In this document: piece by piece, positions 32,300 to 44,949 of the stretch | Position numbering within the stretch: position 1 is the stretch's first letter | Layout: each line of letters begins with the position of its first letter | Assembly: GCA_951804985.1 (NCBI GenBank) | Contig: OX638130.1 | Coordinates: 109,256,040 to 109,320,039 of the forward strand | DNA length: 64,000 nucleotides | Direction of reading: 5' to 3' | From: Dryomyza anilis | Taxonomy: Eukaryota > Arthropoda > Insecta > Diptera > Dryomyzidae | Notes under the pieces: generated by a model | The model's input: the letters and a program-made list of their open reading frames with translations, nothing else | What the model was told of the DNA's origin: nothing | The model's database searches: none | Position numbers and translations under genes: made by a program

Positions 32300-33720
32300 A
32301 CAAATTAGCATAGATTTGAATTAATGTTACTCATACGCAAAAGTAAAATAAAGTTGTATTCTTTGCATCAAATCGCATAGAACGCTTTAAAAGAAAAACT
32401 ATTCATTAAAAAACCTATTTAAAGCAACTACTATTATTGCATAAAACATATGCAATTATTGTTGTGTAAACTTTGCAGCAAAATGTGTGCTTTTTGCATT
32501 GTTAAAAACTTTTATTGTTGCAAACAAACTTTTCATATTTTATCTGTGGCATTTTGTTGTGAGTTTATCAACATTAAGCGCTGTAGTTGTGCGCATTAAT
32601 ATGAATTTTCTAAAATATATAAAAAAAAACAAAAACAGTGAAAATAAAATACAAAATTCTAAATTTTTTTTGTTTTTGTGTTAAATTGCGATTTGTGTAA
32701 AAGTGCTTGGATTATATACATGCAGTATTTATACATACTAAGCTGGTGGTTTAATATATTATTAACGATGCATTTTTTATTTACACATTTTTTAATTTGT
32801 AAAATTTCCAAAGCCTTAAGTTGATGTTTCAAATGTATATAATTAATTATTTTTATTTCGCGATTTTTATATTTGAAGTTTTACTTAAAAAGGTATAAAT
32901 GTTTATACACTAAAACAAAGCTTAGTTAATCTGCTTTTAAATAGCTTTGTCATAAAAATATAAATTACTTTGGACAACACCGTTTTTTACATTTACCTAT
33001 AACTACTAAATTAATGTTACTCATACGCACTGTCGTACTAAACAAGCAATAATTTAACGTTTAACCAAACTTTGCATTTTAAACGGAGTTTACAAGTTCT
33101 ACTGTGCAGCAAACAAATAAAAAGTCGTTAAGTTATAATAAATAAAACTTTTATTGGCTGCCAAACGAACATTTAATAATTTTATTTCTATCAATTTGTT
33201 TTGTGATTTATGAAAAAGTTCTGGAACAACACAGATGCATTATTTATATATCAGCTGTTAGGCAATAGAATTTATTTTAATATAGTGCTATTAAATTAAT
33301 TATAAAACTGTACATTTTTGAATGTTATTAATGTTTAACATAGAAATAAAAAATATTTTTTCTTAAATTTTTATTTAACAATTTTTAATTTCAAAGTTTT
33401 GTTCTATATAAAAAAAAGTTCAGACAACCAAAGAAAGCCTAATTAATGTGCTTTCTAATAGCATTGTCATAAAAATTTAAATTACTTCAAGTATTACAAT
33501 ATTTTACATATTTATCCCGATAACCTTTTAATAAGTGTTACTCATACGCACCGTAACACTCGTATTTCAACAATTTATCATTTAATAAAACTTTGTACTT
33601 AAAAAAGCTTTTACACAATAGTGCTTAAAACTTAAAAAAAGCACAAAAATCTGAAACTTTTATTGTTGCAAACAAAACTTTTAATGATTTCCGCACTGAT
33701 TTGCGCTGTTATAACTTTTT
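32300..33720 (+). repeat. Degenerate long-period repeat with GTTACTCATACGCAC core
   Basis: TGTTACTCATACGCA recurs at about 32,325, 33,015 and 33,536 (and outside at about 29,985). Ordered companion phrases are shared: AACTTTTATTGTTGCAAACAAA (about 32,505 and 33,653; diverged at 33,146) and CATAAAAAT.TAAATTACTT (about 32,951 and 33,468). The period is roughly 520-690 bp. This is a decayed tandem or dispersed repeat of unknown type, with no coding content. Confidence 0.6.
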
Positions 33721-35940
33721 ATCACTGCTGTAACTTTGTGCACAGCAAAAGATGCTGTGCTAATTTTTCAGGTAGAACTTTTATTTGTTGTTATTGTTGT
33801 AATTGTTGTTGTTAATATATATATTTTTTTATTTTTATTGTTGTTGTATTCTTATTGTTCTTGTTGTCATTGTCACACTCATATACAGCATAATAAATGA
33901 TTTTTCTTATATTTTTCAACTGTTTTCTCCTGTTTGTTAGTTGGATATTGTTGTTGTAGTACAACTTTTCTAAAAGTGTCATAAAGCGAACACTCATAAT
34001 AGCAAGAACAACAACAACAACATATTAGCATCATTTGTGCGCAAAGTAGTTGATTCATGCAGATCAAGTCACTTTGGCAACCCACACAAACATATCTACT
34101 TGGTAGTACGTACTACCTTGGCTAAAATACACGACCTCAAGTTGTTGTTTTTCTTTTTCTTGTTATTGTTGTTGTATGTTTTAATACGCTTTACCTCGCA
34201 CAGCTGTGACATAAAAATAATGATATTTTTCTGTTTCTTTTTTGGTTTTTCTCATTTTTATTTGTTGCTCTGGCTCTGCCATTTGCACAGGTGGCAGTTA
34301 CAACAGCTGCTACATTCGCTGTTTGTCTACCTTAGTTTTGTTTTTCTTTAGCTTTCACCAAGGAGCAAGTAGATCCTTGAAGTTACTCAGTGACACTCGG
34401 ATTATGTATGAGGTTGTTTTTTTTTATGCTCTATGTGTAGAGGGAGATATTCTGTGGGATTCTGTAGTTTTTTGCAATAAGTTTAAAAATAATTATTTTC
34501 ATATTTGAAATTTTTATAATGCATAAAGAAGAGAAATATTAAAAAAAAATATAAAAAAAAATTAAAATCCAAAATATTAATCAATTCTGGTACTCAATAT
34601 TATTTTTCCTATGGGCATCTCATACATCAATTCTATGTAATTAGTAAGTGTTAATTTTTTACTGCATACTCAGTTTTTCCTATGACCTAACGTTATAAAG
34701 AAAATTTGTATCTACATTTTAGGTCATTTTTTGAGCATTTTTTTAGAATAAAAAATATAATCCTTTACGCAATTAATTTTTTTTTAATTTAAAATTTTTA
34801 CTTAATTTTTCTTTTAATTGTCCAGACTAATTATAATATTTGAATAAATGCTAATATTCTTATACGTTTTTAATATATTTAAATTTAAACTTGAAAATTT
34901 TCAATTTTTTTTAGATAATTTTTGTATGAATTTTTTTGCATTTCGAATTAGGCGATAAATAAAAAAATGAATAATGCTTATGCAGAGCATAGTTCTGTTC
35001 TCATTTTTAAAATATGTCCACTGTTTTCAACTAAAAATGTTAATGTTTATAAAAGTATTAAATGTTTTTATTTTTGAAAAATTTATTCGAAAAATATTTA
35101 TTTTTATTATAAAATTTATAAAATTGTTTAAATATAATCTTTTTGTTAAAAAAAAATGATATCACAAAAAAAAAAAACGACTCCCCAATTTCAACTGGGT
35201 CAGATCTCTGTTGCGCTTTCTGTGTCTCTGTCTTGGTTTTTGTAGTCGTTAGAATGTAGCGTATAATATTTATGCGAAACCAGCAGAAGAAGAAGAAGAA
35301 GAAATTAAAAAAAGTAACAAGCAAAACCAACTACGTGGCATGTCATGCAATTGAAATGTGTCCTGAGTTACCTCCCTCCATACTCCATACTTCATCTCGA
35401 AGATATGAGGTTTGTCTGCGATGTTGTTCTTGTTGTTGCTTCACATACCCACATACGTATTAAGGACGACAAGTACAACAACAACAACAAAAACGAAATG
35501 AAATGAAACACGAAATACGCATTTATGTGACAAATGTGAGACCGAAGAATACAAACAAATTCAATAGCGACTTTGGATCAATATGTTGAAGCTTTCAACA
35601 TGTTTTAAGGATTTTTCCTTTTTCTTTTCTTTACATTTTCTTCGCTGCTTCTTCGCCATGTACTGGTTTTAATACTAAGGTGAATGTCAATCGGATTCAG
35701 CTTTGCATTGCTACTTTGTCTGTGGATTTGTGTGACAACGATAAGTTTACTTTTGGTTGATTCTTTTTTTTTTTTTTTGGACTATACGCTTGGCCAACGA
35801 ATTATGAACACAGTGGTGTTAAATTACACTGTGTTACAAATTTTTAAAATTTAAGTAATATAATAAATTCCTATCTATATTTTTGGTTAGATATAAAAAA
35901 AAACAATGAATATCCTCATTTACACAAAAATTATATCACA
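33721..35940. other. Unannotated DNA with GTT and poly-T tracts
   Basis: TTGTTGTTGT-type runs occur at 33,785-33,870, 33,949, 34,003-34,020, 34,140-34,175 and 35,420-35,490, typical of fly introns. A mixed-composition patch lies at 35,190-35,700. Open frames here are serine/phenylalanine- or cysteine-rich translations of these runs. No gene is called. Confidence 0.35.
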
Positions 35941-35990
35941 CAAAAATGGAAATTTAAAAAATAACTAAATTTTTTAAATTTCCATTTTTG
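35941..35990. repeat. Perfect 22-bp-stem hairpin
   Basis: The left arm CAAAAATGGAAATTTAAAAA continues two bases to 35,962 and is matched exactly by its reverse complement at 35,969-35,990, with a 6-nt loop (AACTAA). It is AT-rich apart from the GG/CC pairs. It lies 144 bp left of foldback 2 and is unrelated to that element's termini. It could be a tiny MITE remnant or a small hairpin locus. Confidence 0.85.
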
Positions 35991-36254
35991 TACCTTGACT
36001 TACTTATGTAATTAAAACTCACCATCTACCTAAGATATTTCTAGACAATACATATTTTTAAGAACCAACACATGTAGATTTGTAAAAGTTTTTAAATAAA
36101 TGAAATCGTTTAACAAAAACCAGAGTTATAGCTAAGTCCGTGAAGATAAATACGTATTTAATTTAGCAGAGACTCAAACCAAAATTTTTAACAGAGCATT
36201 TACAGACCGTTAACAGAGGCGGGTCAATGGGAATAATTCATCAATCGGTGCATC

Positions 36255-39200
36255 TAAATGGGCACGGTCAAGTCGGGGATGATTGTGTACTATCCGAACC
36301 TAATACGTTGGATAGCTAATGGATAGAGCTTTCCAAAAATATATGCCAATAGTTTGAATCGGTCTTCCTTACATTTTTAATTATTTTTTGAAAATGGGTC
36401 ATATTTTGTAGGAAAAGTGGTCATGATGAAGTGGTCCCTGTCCAGGTGGGGATGACTGTGTACTAACCGAACCTAATACGTTGGATAGCTAATGGATTAA
36501 GCTTTCCAAAACTATATGCCAGTAGTTTGGGTCGATCTTCCTAACATTTTTAATTATTTTTTGAAAATGGGTCATATTTTGTAGAAATAGTGGTCATGAT
36601 GAAGTGGCCACTGTCCAGGTGGGGATGACTGTGTACTAACCGAACCTAATACGTTGGATAGCTAATGGATTAAGCTTTCCAAAACTATATGCCAGTAGTT
36701 TGGATCGATCTTCCTAACATTTTTAATTATTTTTTGAAAATGGGTCATATTTTGTAGAAAAAGTGGTCATGATGAAGTGGCCACTGTCCAGGTGGGGATG
36801 ACTGTGTACTAACCGAACCTAATACGTTTGATAGGCAATGGATAAGGCTTTCCAAAACTATATGCCAATAGTTTGGATCGATCTTCCTAACATTTTTAAT
36901 TATTTTTTGAAAATGGGTCACATTTTGTAGGAAAAGTGGTCATGATGAAGTGGCCACTGTCCAGGTGGAGATGACTGTGTACTAACCGAACCTAATACGT
37001 TGGATAGCTAATGGATAGAGCTTTCCAAAAATATATGCCAATAGTTTGGATCGATCTTCCTAACATTTTTAATTATTTTTTGAAAATGGGTCATATTTTG
37101 TAGGAAAAGTGGTCATGATAAAGTGGTCCCTGTCCAGGTGGGGATGACTGTGTACTAACCGAACCTAATACGTTGGATAGCTAATGGATTAAGCTTTCCA
37201 AAACTATATGCCAGTAGTTTGGGTCGATCTTCCTAACATTTTTAATTATTTTTTGAAAATGGGTCATATTTTGTAGAAAAAGTGGTCATGATGAAGTGGC
37301 CACTGTCCAGGTGGGGATGAATGTGTACTAACGGAACCTAATACGTTGGATAGCTAATGGATTAAGCTTTCCAAAAATATATACCAGTAGTTTGGTTCGA
37401 TCTTCCTAACATTTTTAATTATTTTTTTGAAAATGGGTCATATTTGGTAGAAAAAGTGGTCATGATGAAGTGGCCACTGTCCAGGTGGGGATGACTGTGT
37501 ACTAACCGAACCTAGTACGTTTGATAGGCAATGGATAAGGCTTTCCAAAACTATATGCCAATAGTTTGGATCGATCTTCCTAACATTTTTAATTATTTTT
37601 TGAAAATGGGCCTTATTTGGTAGAAAAAGTCTTCATGATGAAGTGATCACTGTCCAGATGGGAATAACTGTATACTATCCGAACCTAGTACGTTGGATAG
37701 GCAATGGATAAAGCTTTCCAAAACTATATGCCAAAAATTTTGATATATCGATTTGGTATTTTTGATAATTTTTCAAATTTAATTGTTTTCAATATGAAAT
37801 GCATATTCTCAATTAGAGTTAAATACGTTTTTTTGCCTCTGTTAAAGTCAAATACGTTTTTTGCTGTTAAATTTGAACTTTTACATTTTGCGCCTGAAAC
37901 ACATTTTTGAAGTGGGCACTGTCCAGGTGGGGATGACTGTGTACTAACCAAACCTTATATGTTGGATAGCTAATGGACAGAGCTTTCCAAAAATATATAC
38001 CAATAGTTAGAATCGATCTTCCTAACATTTTTAATTATTTTTTGAAAATGGGTAATAATTTGTACAAAAAGTGGTCATGATGAAGTGGCCACTGTCCAGG
38101 TGGGGATGACTGTGTACTAACCGAACCTAATACGTTGGATAGCTAATGGATTAAGCTTTCCAAAACTATATGCCAGTAGTTTGGGTCGATCTTCCTAACA
38201 TTTTTAATTATTTTTTGAAAATGGGTCACATTTTGTAGGAAAAGTGGTCATGATGAAGAGGCCACTGTCCAGGTGGAGATGACTGTGTACTAACCGAACC
38301 TAATACGTTGGATAGCTAATGGATAGAGCTTTCCAAAAATATATGCCAATAGTTTGGATCGATCTTCCTAACATTTTTAATTATTTTTTGAAAATGGGTC
38401 ATATTTTCTAGGAAAAGTGGTCATGATGAAGTGGTCCCTGTCCAGGTGGGGATGACTGTGTACTAACCGAACCTAATACGTTGGATAGCTAATGGATTAA
38501 GCTTTCCAAAACTATATGCCAGTAGTTTGGGTCGATCTTCCTAACATTTTTAATTATTTTTTGAAAATGGGTCATATTTTGTAGAAAAAGTGGTCATGAT
38601 GAAGTGGCCACTGTCCAGGTGGGGATGAATGTGTACTAACGGAACCTAATACGTTATATAGCTAATGGATTAAGCTTTCCAAAAATATATACGAGTAGTT
38701 TGGTTCGATCTTCCTAACATTTTTAATTATTTTTTGAAAATGGGTCATATTTGGTAGAAAAAGTGGTCATGATGAAGTGGCCACTGTCCAGGTGGGGATG
38801 ACTGTGTACTAACCGAACCTAATACGTTTGATAGGCAATGGATAAGGCTTTCCAAAACTATATGCCAATAGTTTGGATCGATCTTCCTAACATTTTTAAT
38901 TATTTTTTGAAAATGGGCCTTATTTGGTAGAAAAAGTGGTCATGATGAAGTGATCACTGTCCAGATGGGAATAACTGTATACTATCCGAACCTAGTACGT
39001 TGGATAGGCAATGGATAAAGCTTTCCAAAACTATATGCCAAAAATTTTGATATATCGATTTGGTATTTTTGATAATTTTTCAAATTTAATTGTTTTCAAT
39101 ATGAAATGCATATTCTCAATTAAAGTTAAATACGTTTTTTTGCCTCTGTTAAAGTCAAATACGTTTTTTGCTGTTAAATTTGAACTTTTACATTTTGCGC

Positions 39201-40446
39201 CTGAAACACATTTTTGAAGTGGGCACTGTCCAGGTGGGGATGACTGTGTACTAACCAAACCTTATATGTTGGATAGCTAATGGACAGAGCTTTCCAAAAA
39301 TATATACCAATAGTTTGAATCGATCTTCCTAACATTTTTAATTATTTTTTGAAAATGGGTAATAATTTGTACAAAAAGTGGTCATGATGAAGTGGCCACT
39401 GTCCATGTGGGGATGACTGTGTACTAACCGAACCTAATACGTTGGATAGCTAATGGATTAAGCTTTCCAAAACTATATGCCAGTAGTTTGGGTCGATCTT
39501 CCTAACATTTTTAATTATTTTTTTGAAAATGGGTCACATTTTGTAGGAAAAGTGGTCATGATGAAGTGGCCACTGTCCAGGTGGAGATAACTGTGTACTA
39601 ACCGAACCTAATACGTTGGATAGCTAATGGATAGAGCTTTCCAAAAATATATGCCAATAGTTTGGATCGATCTTCCTAACATTTTTAATTATTTTTTGAA
39701 AATGGGTCATATTTTGTAGGAAAAGTGGTCATGATGAAGTGGTCCCTGTCCAGGTGGGGATGACTGTGTACTAACCGAACCTAATACGTTGGATAGCTAA
39801 TGGATTAAGCTTTCCAAAACTATATGCCAGTAGTTTGGGTCGATCTTCCTAACATTTTTAATTATTTTTTGAAAATGGGTCATATTTTGTACAAAAAGTG
39901 GTCATGATGAAGTGGCCACTGTCCAGGTGGGGTTGAATGTGTACTAACGGAACCTAATACGTTGGATAGCTAATGGATTAAGCTTTCCAAAAATATATAC
40001 CAGTAGTTTGGTTCGATCTTCCTAACATTTTTAATTATTTTTTGAAAATGGGTCATATTTGGTAGAAAAAGTGGTCATGATGAAGTGGCCACTGTCCAGG
40101 TGGGGATGACTGTGTACTAACCGAACCTAATACGTTGGATAGCTAATGGATTAAGCTTTCCAAAACTATATGCCAGTAGTTTGGTTCGATCTTCCTAACA
40201 TTTTTAGTTATTTTTTGAAAATGGGTCATATTTTGTAGAAAAAGTGGTCATGATGAAGTGATCACTGTCCAGATGGGAATAACTGTATACTAACCGAACC
40301 TAGAACGTTGGATAGGCAATGGATAAAGCTTTCCAAAACTATATGCCAAAAATTTTGATATATCGATTTGGTATTTTTGATAATTTTTCAAATTTAATTG
40401 TTTTCAATATGAAATGCATATTCTCAATTAGAGTTAAATACGTTTT
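36255..40446 (+). repeat. Left-arm array of foldback 2 with 1,307-bp higher-order repeat
   Basis: About 23 units of about 173 bp (anchor GTCCAGGTGGGGATGA) are interrupted by a variant module. The module starts with AACTATATGCCAAAAATTTTG and recurs from 37,704, 39,011 and 40,319, offsets of 1,307 and 1,308 bp. Each higher-order period holds seven standard units plus one module. The third module is cut at 40,446, where the inverted arm begins. Three near-identical open frames (37,704, 39,011, 40,319) are by-products of this repetition. Confidence 0.9.
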
Positions 40447-42920
40447 AAAAATAATTAAAAATGTTAGGAAGATCGACCCAAACTACTGGCATATAGTTTT
40501 GGAAAGCTTAATCCATTAGCTATCCAACGTATTAGGTTCGGTTAGTACACAGTCATCCCCACCTGGACAGGGACCACTTCATCATGACCACTTTTCCTAC
40601 AAAATATGACCCATTTTCAAAAAATAATTAAAAATGTTAGGAAGATCGACTTAAACTACTGGCATATAGTTTTGGAAAGCTTAATCCATTAGCTATCCAA
40701 CGTATTAGGTTCGGTTAGTACACAGTCATCCCCACCTGGACAGGGACCACTTCATCATGACCACTTTTCCTACAAAATATGACCCATTTTCAAAAAATAA
40801 TTAAAAATGTTAGGAAGATCGATCCAAACTATTGGCATATATTTTTGGAAAGCTCTATCCATTAGCTATCCAACGTATTAGGTTCGGTAAGTACACAGTC
40901 TTCCCCACCTGGACAGTGGCCACTTCATCATAACCACTTTTCCTACAAAATATGACCCATTTTCAAAAAATAATTAAAAATGTTAGGAAGATCGACCCAA
41001 ACTATTCGTATATATTTTTGGAAAGCTCTATCCATTAGCTATCCAACGTATTAGGTTCGGTTAGTACACAGTCATCCCCACCTGGACAGTGACCACTTCA
41101 TCATGACCACTTTTTCTACAAAATATGACCCATTTTCAAAAAATAATTAAAAATGTTAGGAAGATCGACCCAAACTACTGGCATATAGTTTTGGAAAGCT
41201 TAATCCATTAGCTATCCAACATATAAGGTTTGGTTAGTACACAGTCATCCCCACCTGGACAGTGGCCACTTTAAAAATGTGTTTCAGTCGCAAAATGTTA
41301 AAGTTCAAATTTAACAACAAAAAACGTATTTGACTTTAACAGAGGCAAAAAAACGTATTTAACTCTAATTGAGAATATTCATTTCATATTGAAAACAATT
41401 AAATTTGAAAAACTATCAAAAATACCAAATCGATATAACAAAATTTTTGGCATACAGTTTTGGAAAGCCTTATCCATTGCCTATCCAAAGTACTAGGTTC
41501 GGTTAGTACACAGTTATTCCCACATGGACAGTGGCCACTTCATCATGACCACTTTTTCTACAAAATATGACCCATTTTCAAAAAATAATTAAAAATGTTA
41601 GGAAGATCGACCCAAACTACTGGCATATAGTTTTGGAAAGCTTAATCCATTAGCTATCCAACGTATTAGGTTCGGTTAGTACACAGTCATCCCCACCTGG
41701 ACAGTGACCACTTCATCATGACCACTTTTTCTACAAAATATGACCCATTTTCAAAAAATAATTAAAAATGTTAGGAAGATCGACTTAAACTACTGGCATA
41801 TAGTTTTGGAAAGCTTAATCCATTAGCTATCCAACGTATTAGGTTCGGTTAGTACACAGTCATCCCCACCTGGACAGGGACCACTTCATCATGACCACTT
41901 TTCCTACAAAATATGACCCATTTTCAAAAAATAATTAAAAATGTTAGGAAGATCGATCCAAACTATTGGCATATATTTTTGGAAAGCTCTATCCATTAGC
42001 TATCCAACGTATTAGGTTCGGTTAGTACACAGTCTTCCCCACCTGGACAGTGGCCACTTCATCATAACCACTTTTCCTACAAAATATGACCCATTTTCAA
42101 AAAATAATTAAAAATGTTAGGAAGATCGACCCAAACTATTCGTATATATTTTTGGAAAGCTCTATCTATTAGCTATCCAACGTATTAGGTTCGGTTAGTA
42201 CACAGTCATCCCCACCTGGACAGTGACCACTTCATCATGACCACTTTTTCTACAAAATATGACCCATTTTCAAAAAATAATTAAAAATGTTAGGAAGATC
42301 GATCCAAACTATTGGCATATAGTTTTGGAAAGCCTTATCCATTGCCTATCAAACGTATTAGGTTCGGTTAGTACACAGTCATCCCCACCTGGACAGTGGC
42401 CACTTCATCATGACCACTTTTCCTACAAAATGTGACCCATTTTCAAAAAATAATTAAAAATGTTAGGAAGATCGATCCAAACTACTGGCATATAGTTTTG
42501 GAAAGCTTAATCCATTAGCTATCCAACGTATTAGGTTCGGTTAGTACACAGTCATCCCCACCTGGACAGTGGCCACTTCATCATGACCACTATTTCTACA
42601 AAATATGACCCATTTTCAAAAAATAATTAAAAATGTTAGGAAGATCGACCCAAACTACTGGCATATAGTTTTGGAAAGCTTAATCCATTAGCTATCCAAC
42701 GTATTAGGTTCGGTTAGTACACAGTCATCCCCACCTGGACAGGGACCACTTCATCATGACCACTTTTCCTACAAAATATGACCCATTTTCAAAAAATAAT
42801 TAAAAATGTTAGGAAGATCGACCCAAACTATTCGTATATATTTTTGGAAAGCTCTATCCATTAGCTATCCAACGTATTAGGTTCGGATAGTACACAATCA
42901 TCCCCGACTTGACCGTGCCC
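40447..42920 (-). repeat. Right-arm array of foldback 2 with 1,134-bp higher-order repeat
   Basis: About 14 units in reverse complement, with one inverted variant module at 41,275-41,460. Unit variants recur 1,134 bp apart: GTCTTCCCCACC at 40,898 and 42,032, and GATCGACTTAAAC at 40,644 and 41,778. The period is about one unit shorter than the left arm's, so the arms amplified independently. Confidence 0.9.
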
Positions 42921-43055
42921 ATTTAGATGCACCGATTGATGAATTATTCCCATTGACCCGCCTCTGTTAACGGTCTGTAAATGCTCTGTTAAAAATTTTG
43001 GTTTGAGTCTCTGCTAAATTAAATACGTATTTATCTTCACGGACTTGTTATAGCT

Positions 43056-43734
43056 TACTATACGAAAAAAAAATATATATTTGTATATATTTTTTTATTT
43101 TTGAAAAATCATTAAATAAAAAACAATTTTAAAATATATTATATATTAATTGTTTTTGTTTTACGACCTCTTGATAATTTTAAGATATTGTCTTAACGTG
43201 CTCAAGGTCCAGTCAGTACAAATTGGGTGTTTTGTACCAACCAATAAAACAACATACAATTGGCAAAATGCATTGAGTGGCAGATCGTACAGCTGTTTCA
43301 GAGGCAGCCAAGCCCCTTCATCAGCGATCTTTCTCTGCAGATTCTACATTTCAAGTCGCTAAAGTTTTCCTTTTCCAATGAACACAATAAGAATTATGTG
43401 CATTGAAGAAAGAACCAAAAGAAAAAAATCCAAAAACTGCATCAACTCAAGATTTTGCCAAAGTTGTTGTTGCGTGCAGCAATTTGCTACGTATAGGCTG
43501 CAGAGTTTCCACAGAATCAAATACGTAGACTGCACTTTGTATAAAAAATGGGTTTTTTATTATTTTTAAAAAATATAAAAAATCCTTTAGATTTTAAACG
43601 CCGTGCACTGCGTTTTTTTTAAGTTTTTTACAGTTATTAAATGTAAATTCAATTACCTTTTAAAAATGTTTGATATTTAATACAAAACAACAAAATTAGG
43701 AACGATAAAACCCGTTGACTTTAAATAATACAAT
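43056..43734. other. Unannotated DNA right of foldback 2
   Basis: A mixed-composition patch at 43,190-43,540 has two short open frames (43,150-43,362; 43,378-43,569) with no recognisable domain and no convincing splice sites. Nothing is called. Confidence 0.3.
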
Positions 43735-43985
43735 TTTTAACCCAGTCATTCCAACACCAAATCGAACAAATAAAGTTATCTTTGAGATTTAAACCTCTGG
43801 GATTTTAGTTAAATTTAGTTAAGTAGAGATCAATTGGAATGATAAATTTCTCCAGAGGTACAGTGGTAAAAAATTTACAAAAATGGACAAAAGAATCATT
43901 TTTGTATGGTTGTTCATATTGAAATATACCTTGAACTAGAAAATATATCTTGATCTAAAATGACATCTCGTCGAGGTGTCATTTA
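43735..43985 (+). repeat. Diverged dispersed repeat (family D1), copy 2
   Basis: Begins AACCCAGTCATTCCAACACC and shares with 8,740-8,985 the ordered blocks described there, including GAATCATTTTTGTATGGTTG and TTCATATTGAAATATACC. The class is unknown. It has no coding capacity. Confidence 0.6.
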
Positions 43986-44949
43986 AAAGATAATAAAACA
44001 GGATTTTAATCAAACACAGCAGTTTAAAAGCAGGATATTTACTGTGTTTTTAATATGTTCGACAGACAAAGCGATAGTTTGTATCAAAATCCGCCAGTCA
44101 TAGACAGATGGGTAGTCGAACGATAGTTTAAAGAAATGTGATCAAATATAGACAATGTAAAGGCAGATCATGGCCGCTAACTTAATTTACTTCCTCTTTT
44201 AAAAATCATCTATTTGGAAGAACAATTTTTCAATGATCACTGGAAGTGATTATTTAGGATAAGAAGAATGTGTAGAGTACGTTTTACCATTAAAAAAAAA
44301 AAGAAAAACTGATTTATAGCAGAAAATTGGGAGAAAATGCTGTAATATTCTGTATGCTTCCAGAAGCCAAAAATTTTATTTAGAAAGCTTTGTTTTCAAA
44401 ATATTGACAGTAGTCTGAAGCAGACAAATGTAAGTTAAAAGTAGCATACCTACTTCCAGTAGACAAAACCTTAATTTTGCAAAATTTATTACGACATTTG
44501 TAAGCATTTGGAAAGAGAAGATTTTTGGTTGAATATTGTTTGGCAGAAAACATTAAGACAAATCAAATTTGTTTTACAATTTTCTAGCAGTCATTCCTAT
44601 TGTCTACCATGCACTGTTTTGACTGCTTTGACTTTTCACTTTCTTTGTCTACCATTTATCTACTATTTTTGTTCACATTTAGCAGGCAATTGGAAGGATT
44701 TATATTAATTTCCACCTTGCCTGCCTAAAAGCTTCCATATGATTCTAATATTTGACTAATAAATTTCATATTCGACTGTCAGTTTTCTTCCATTTATCTG
44801 CTGACATTTTTGCGAAAATACATATTTTATTTTGACAAAATATTTGTTTGCTGTTCTAAGTTCATAACATAAAATAATAAATAAATGAAATTTTTATTTT
44901 CCGTCTACTGCGTGAGGCAATATGAATTTATATGCCTAATATAATATAT
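43986..44949. other. AT-rich DNA leading into the satellite-like tract
   Basis: Phrases such as CAGACAAATG, TTTGTCTACCATTTAT and TGCCTGCCT recall 7,330-7,600 and the satellite tract to the right. These may be its most decayed units. No gene is seen. Confidence 0.3.

Larger units (their letters stand above)
36134..43046. mobile_element. Foldback element 2 (6.9 kb), long inverted repeats
   Basis: Starts AAGTCCGTGAAG and ends CTTCACGGACTT, flanked by a perfect 9-bp duplication, GTTATAGCT, at 36,125-36,133 and 43,047-43,055. The first 85 bp or so align with foldback 1 (shared AAATACGTATTT, AACAGAGCATT and GTTAACAG), and the array units share GTTGGATAGCTAATGG, CTTTCCAAA and CATGATGAAGTGG. The two are therefore subfamilies of one element. 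The outer 1.78 kb of both arms mirror each other: nine units and then a variant module (37,725-37,915 and 41,275-41,460). The arms meet directly near 40,447 without a unique centre. No transposase is encoded. Confidence 0.9.

Noticed and set aside
37704..40519. Three near-identical open frames of about 66-68 codons
   Set aside because: They lie at the same place in successive higher-order repeats of a foldback arm and are copies of a noncoding module, not a gene family.
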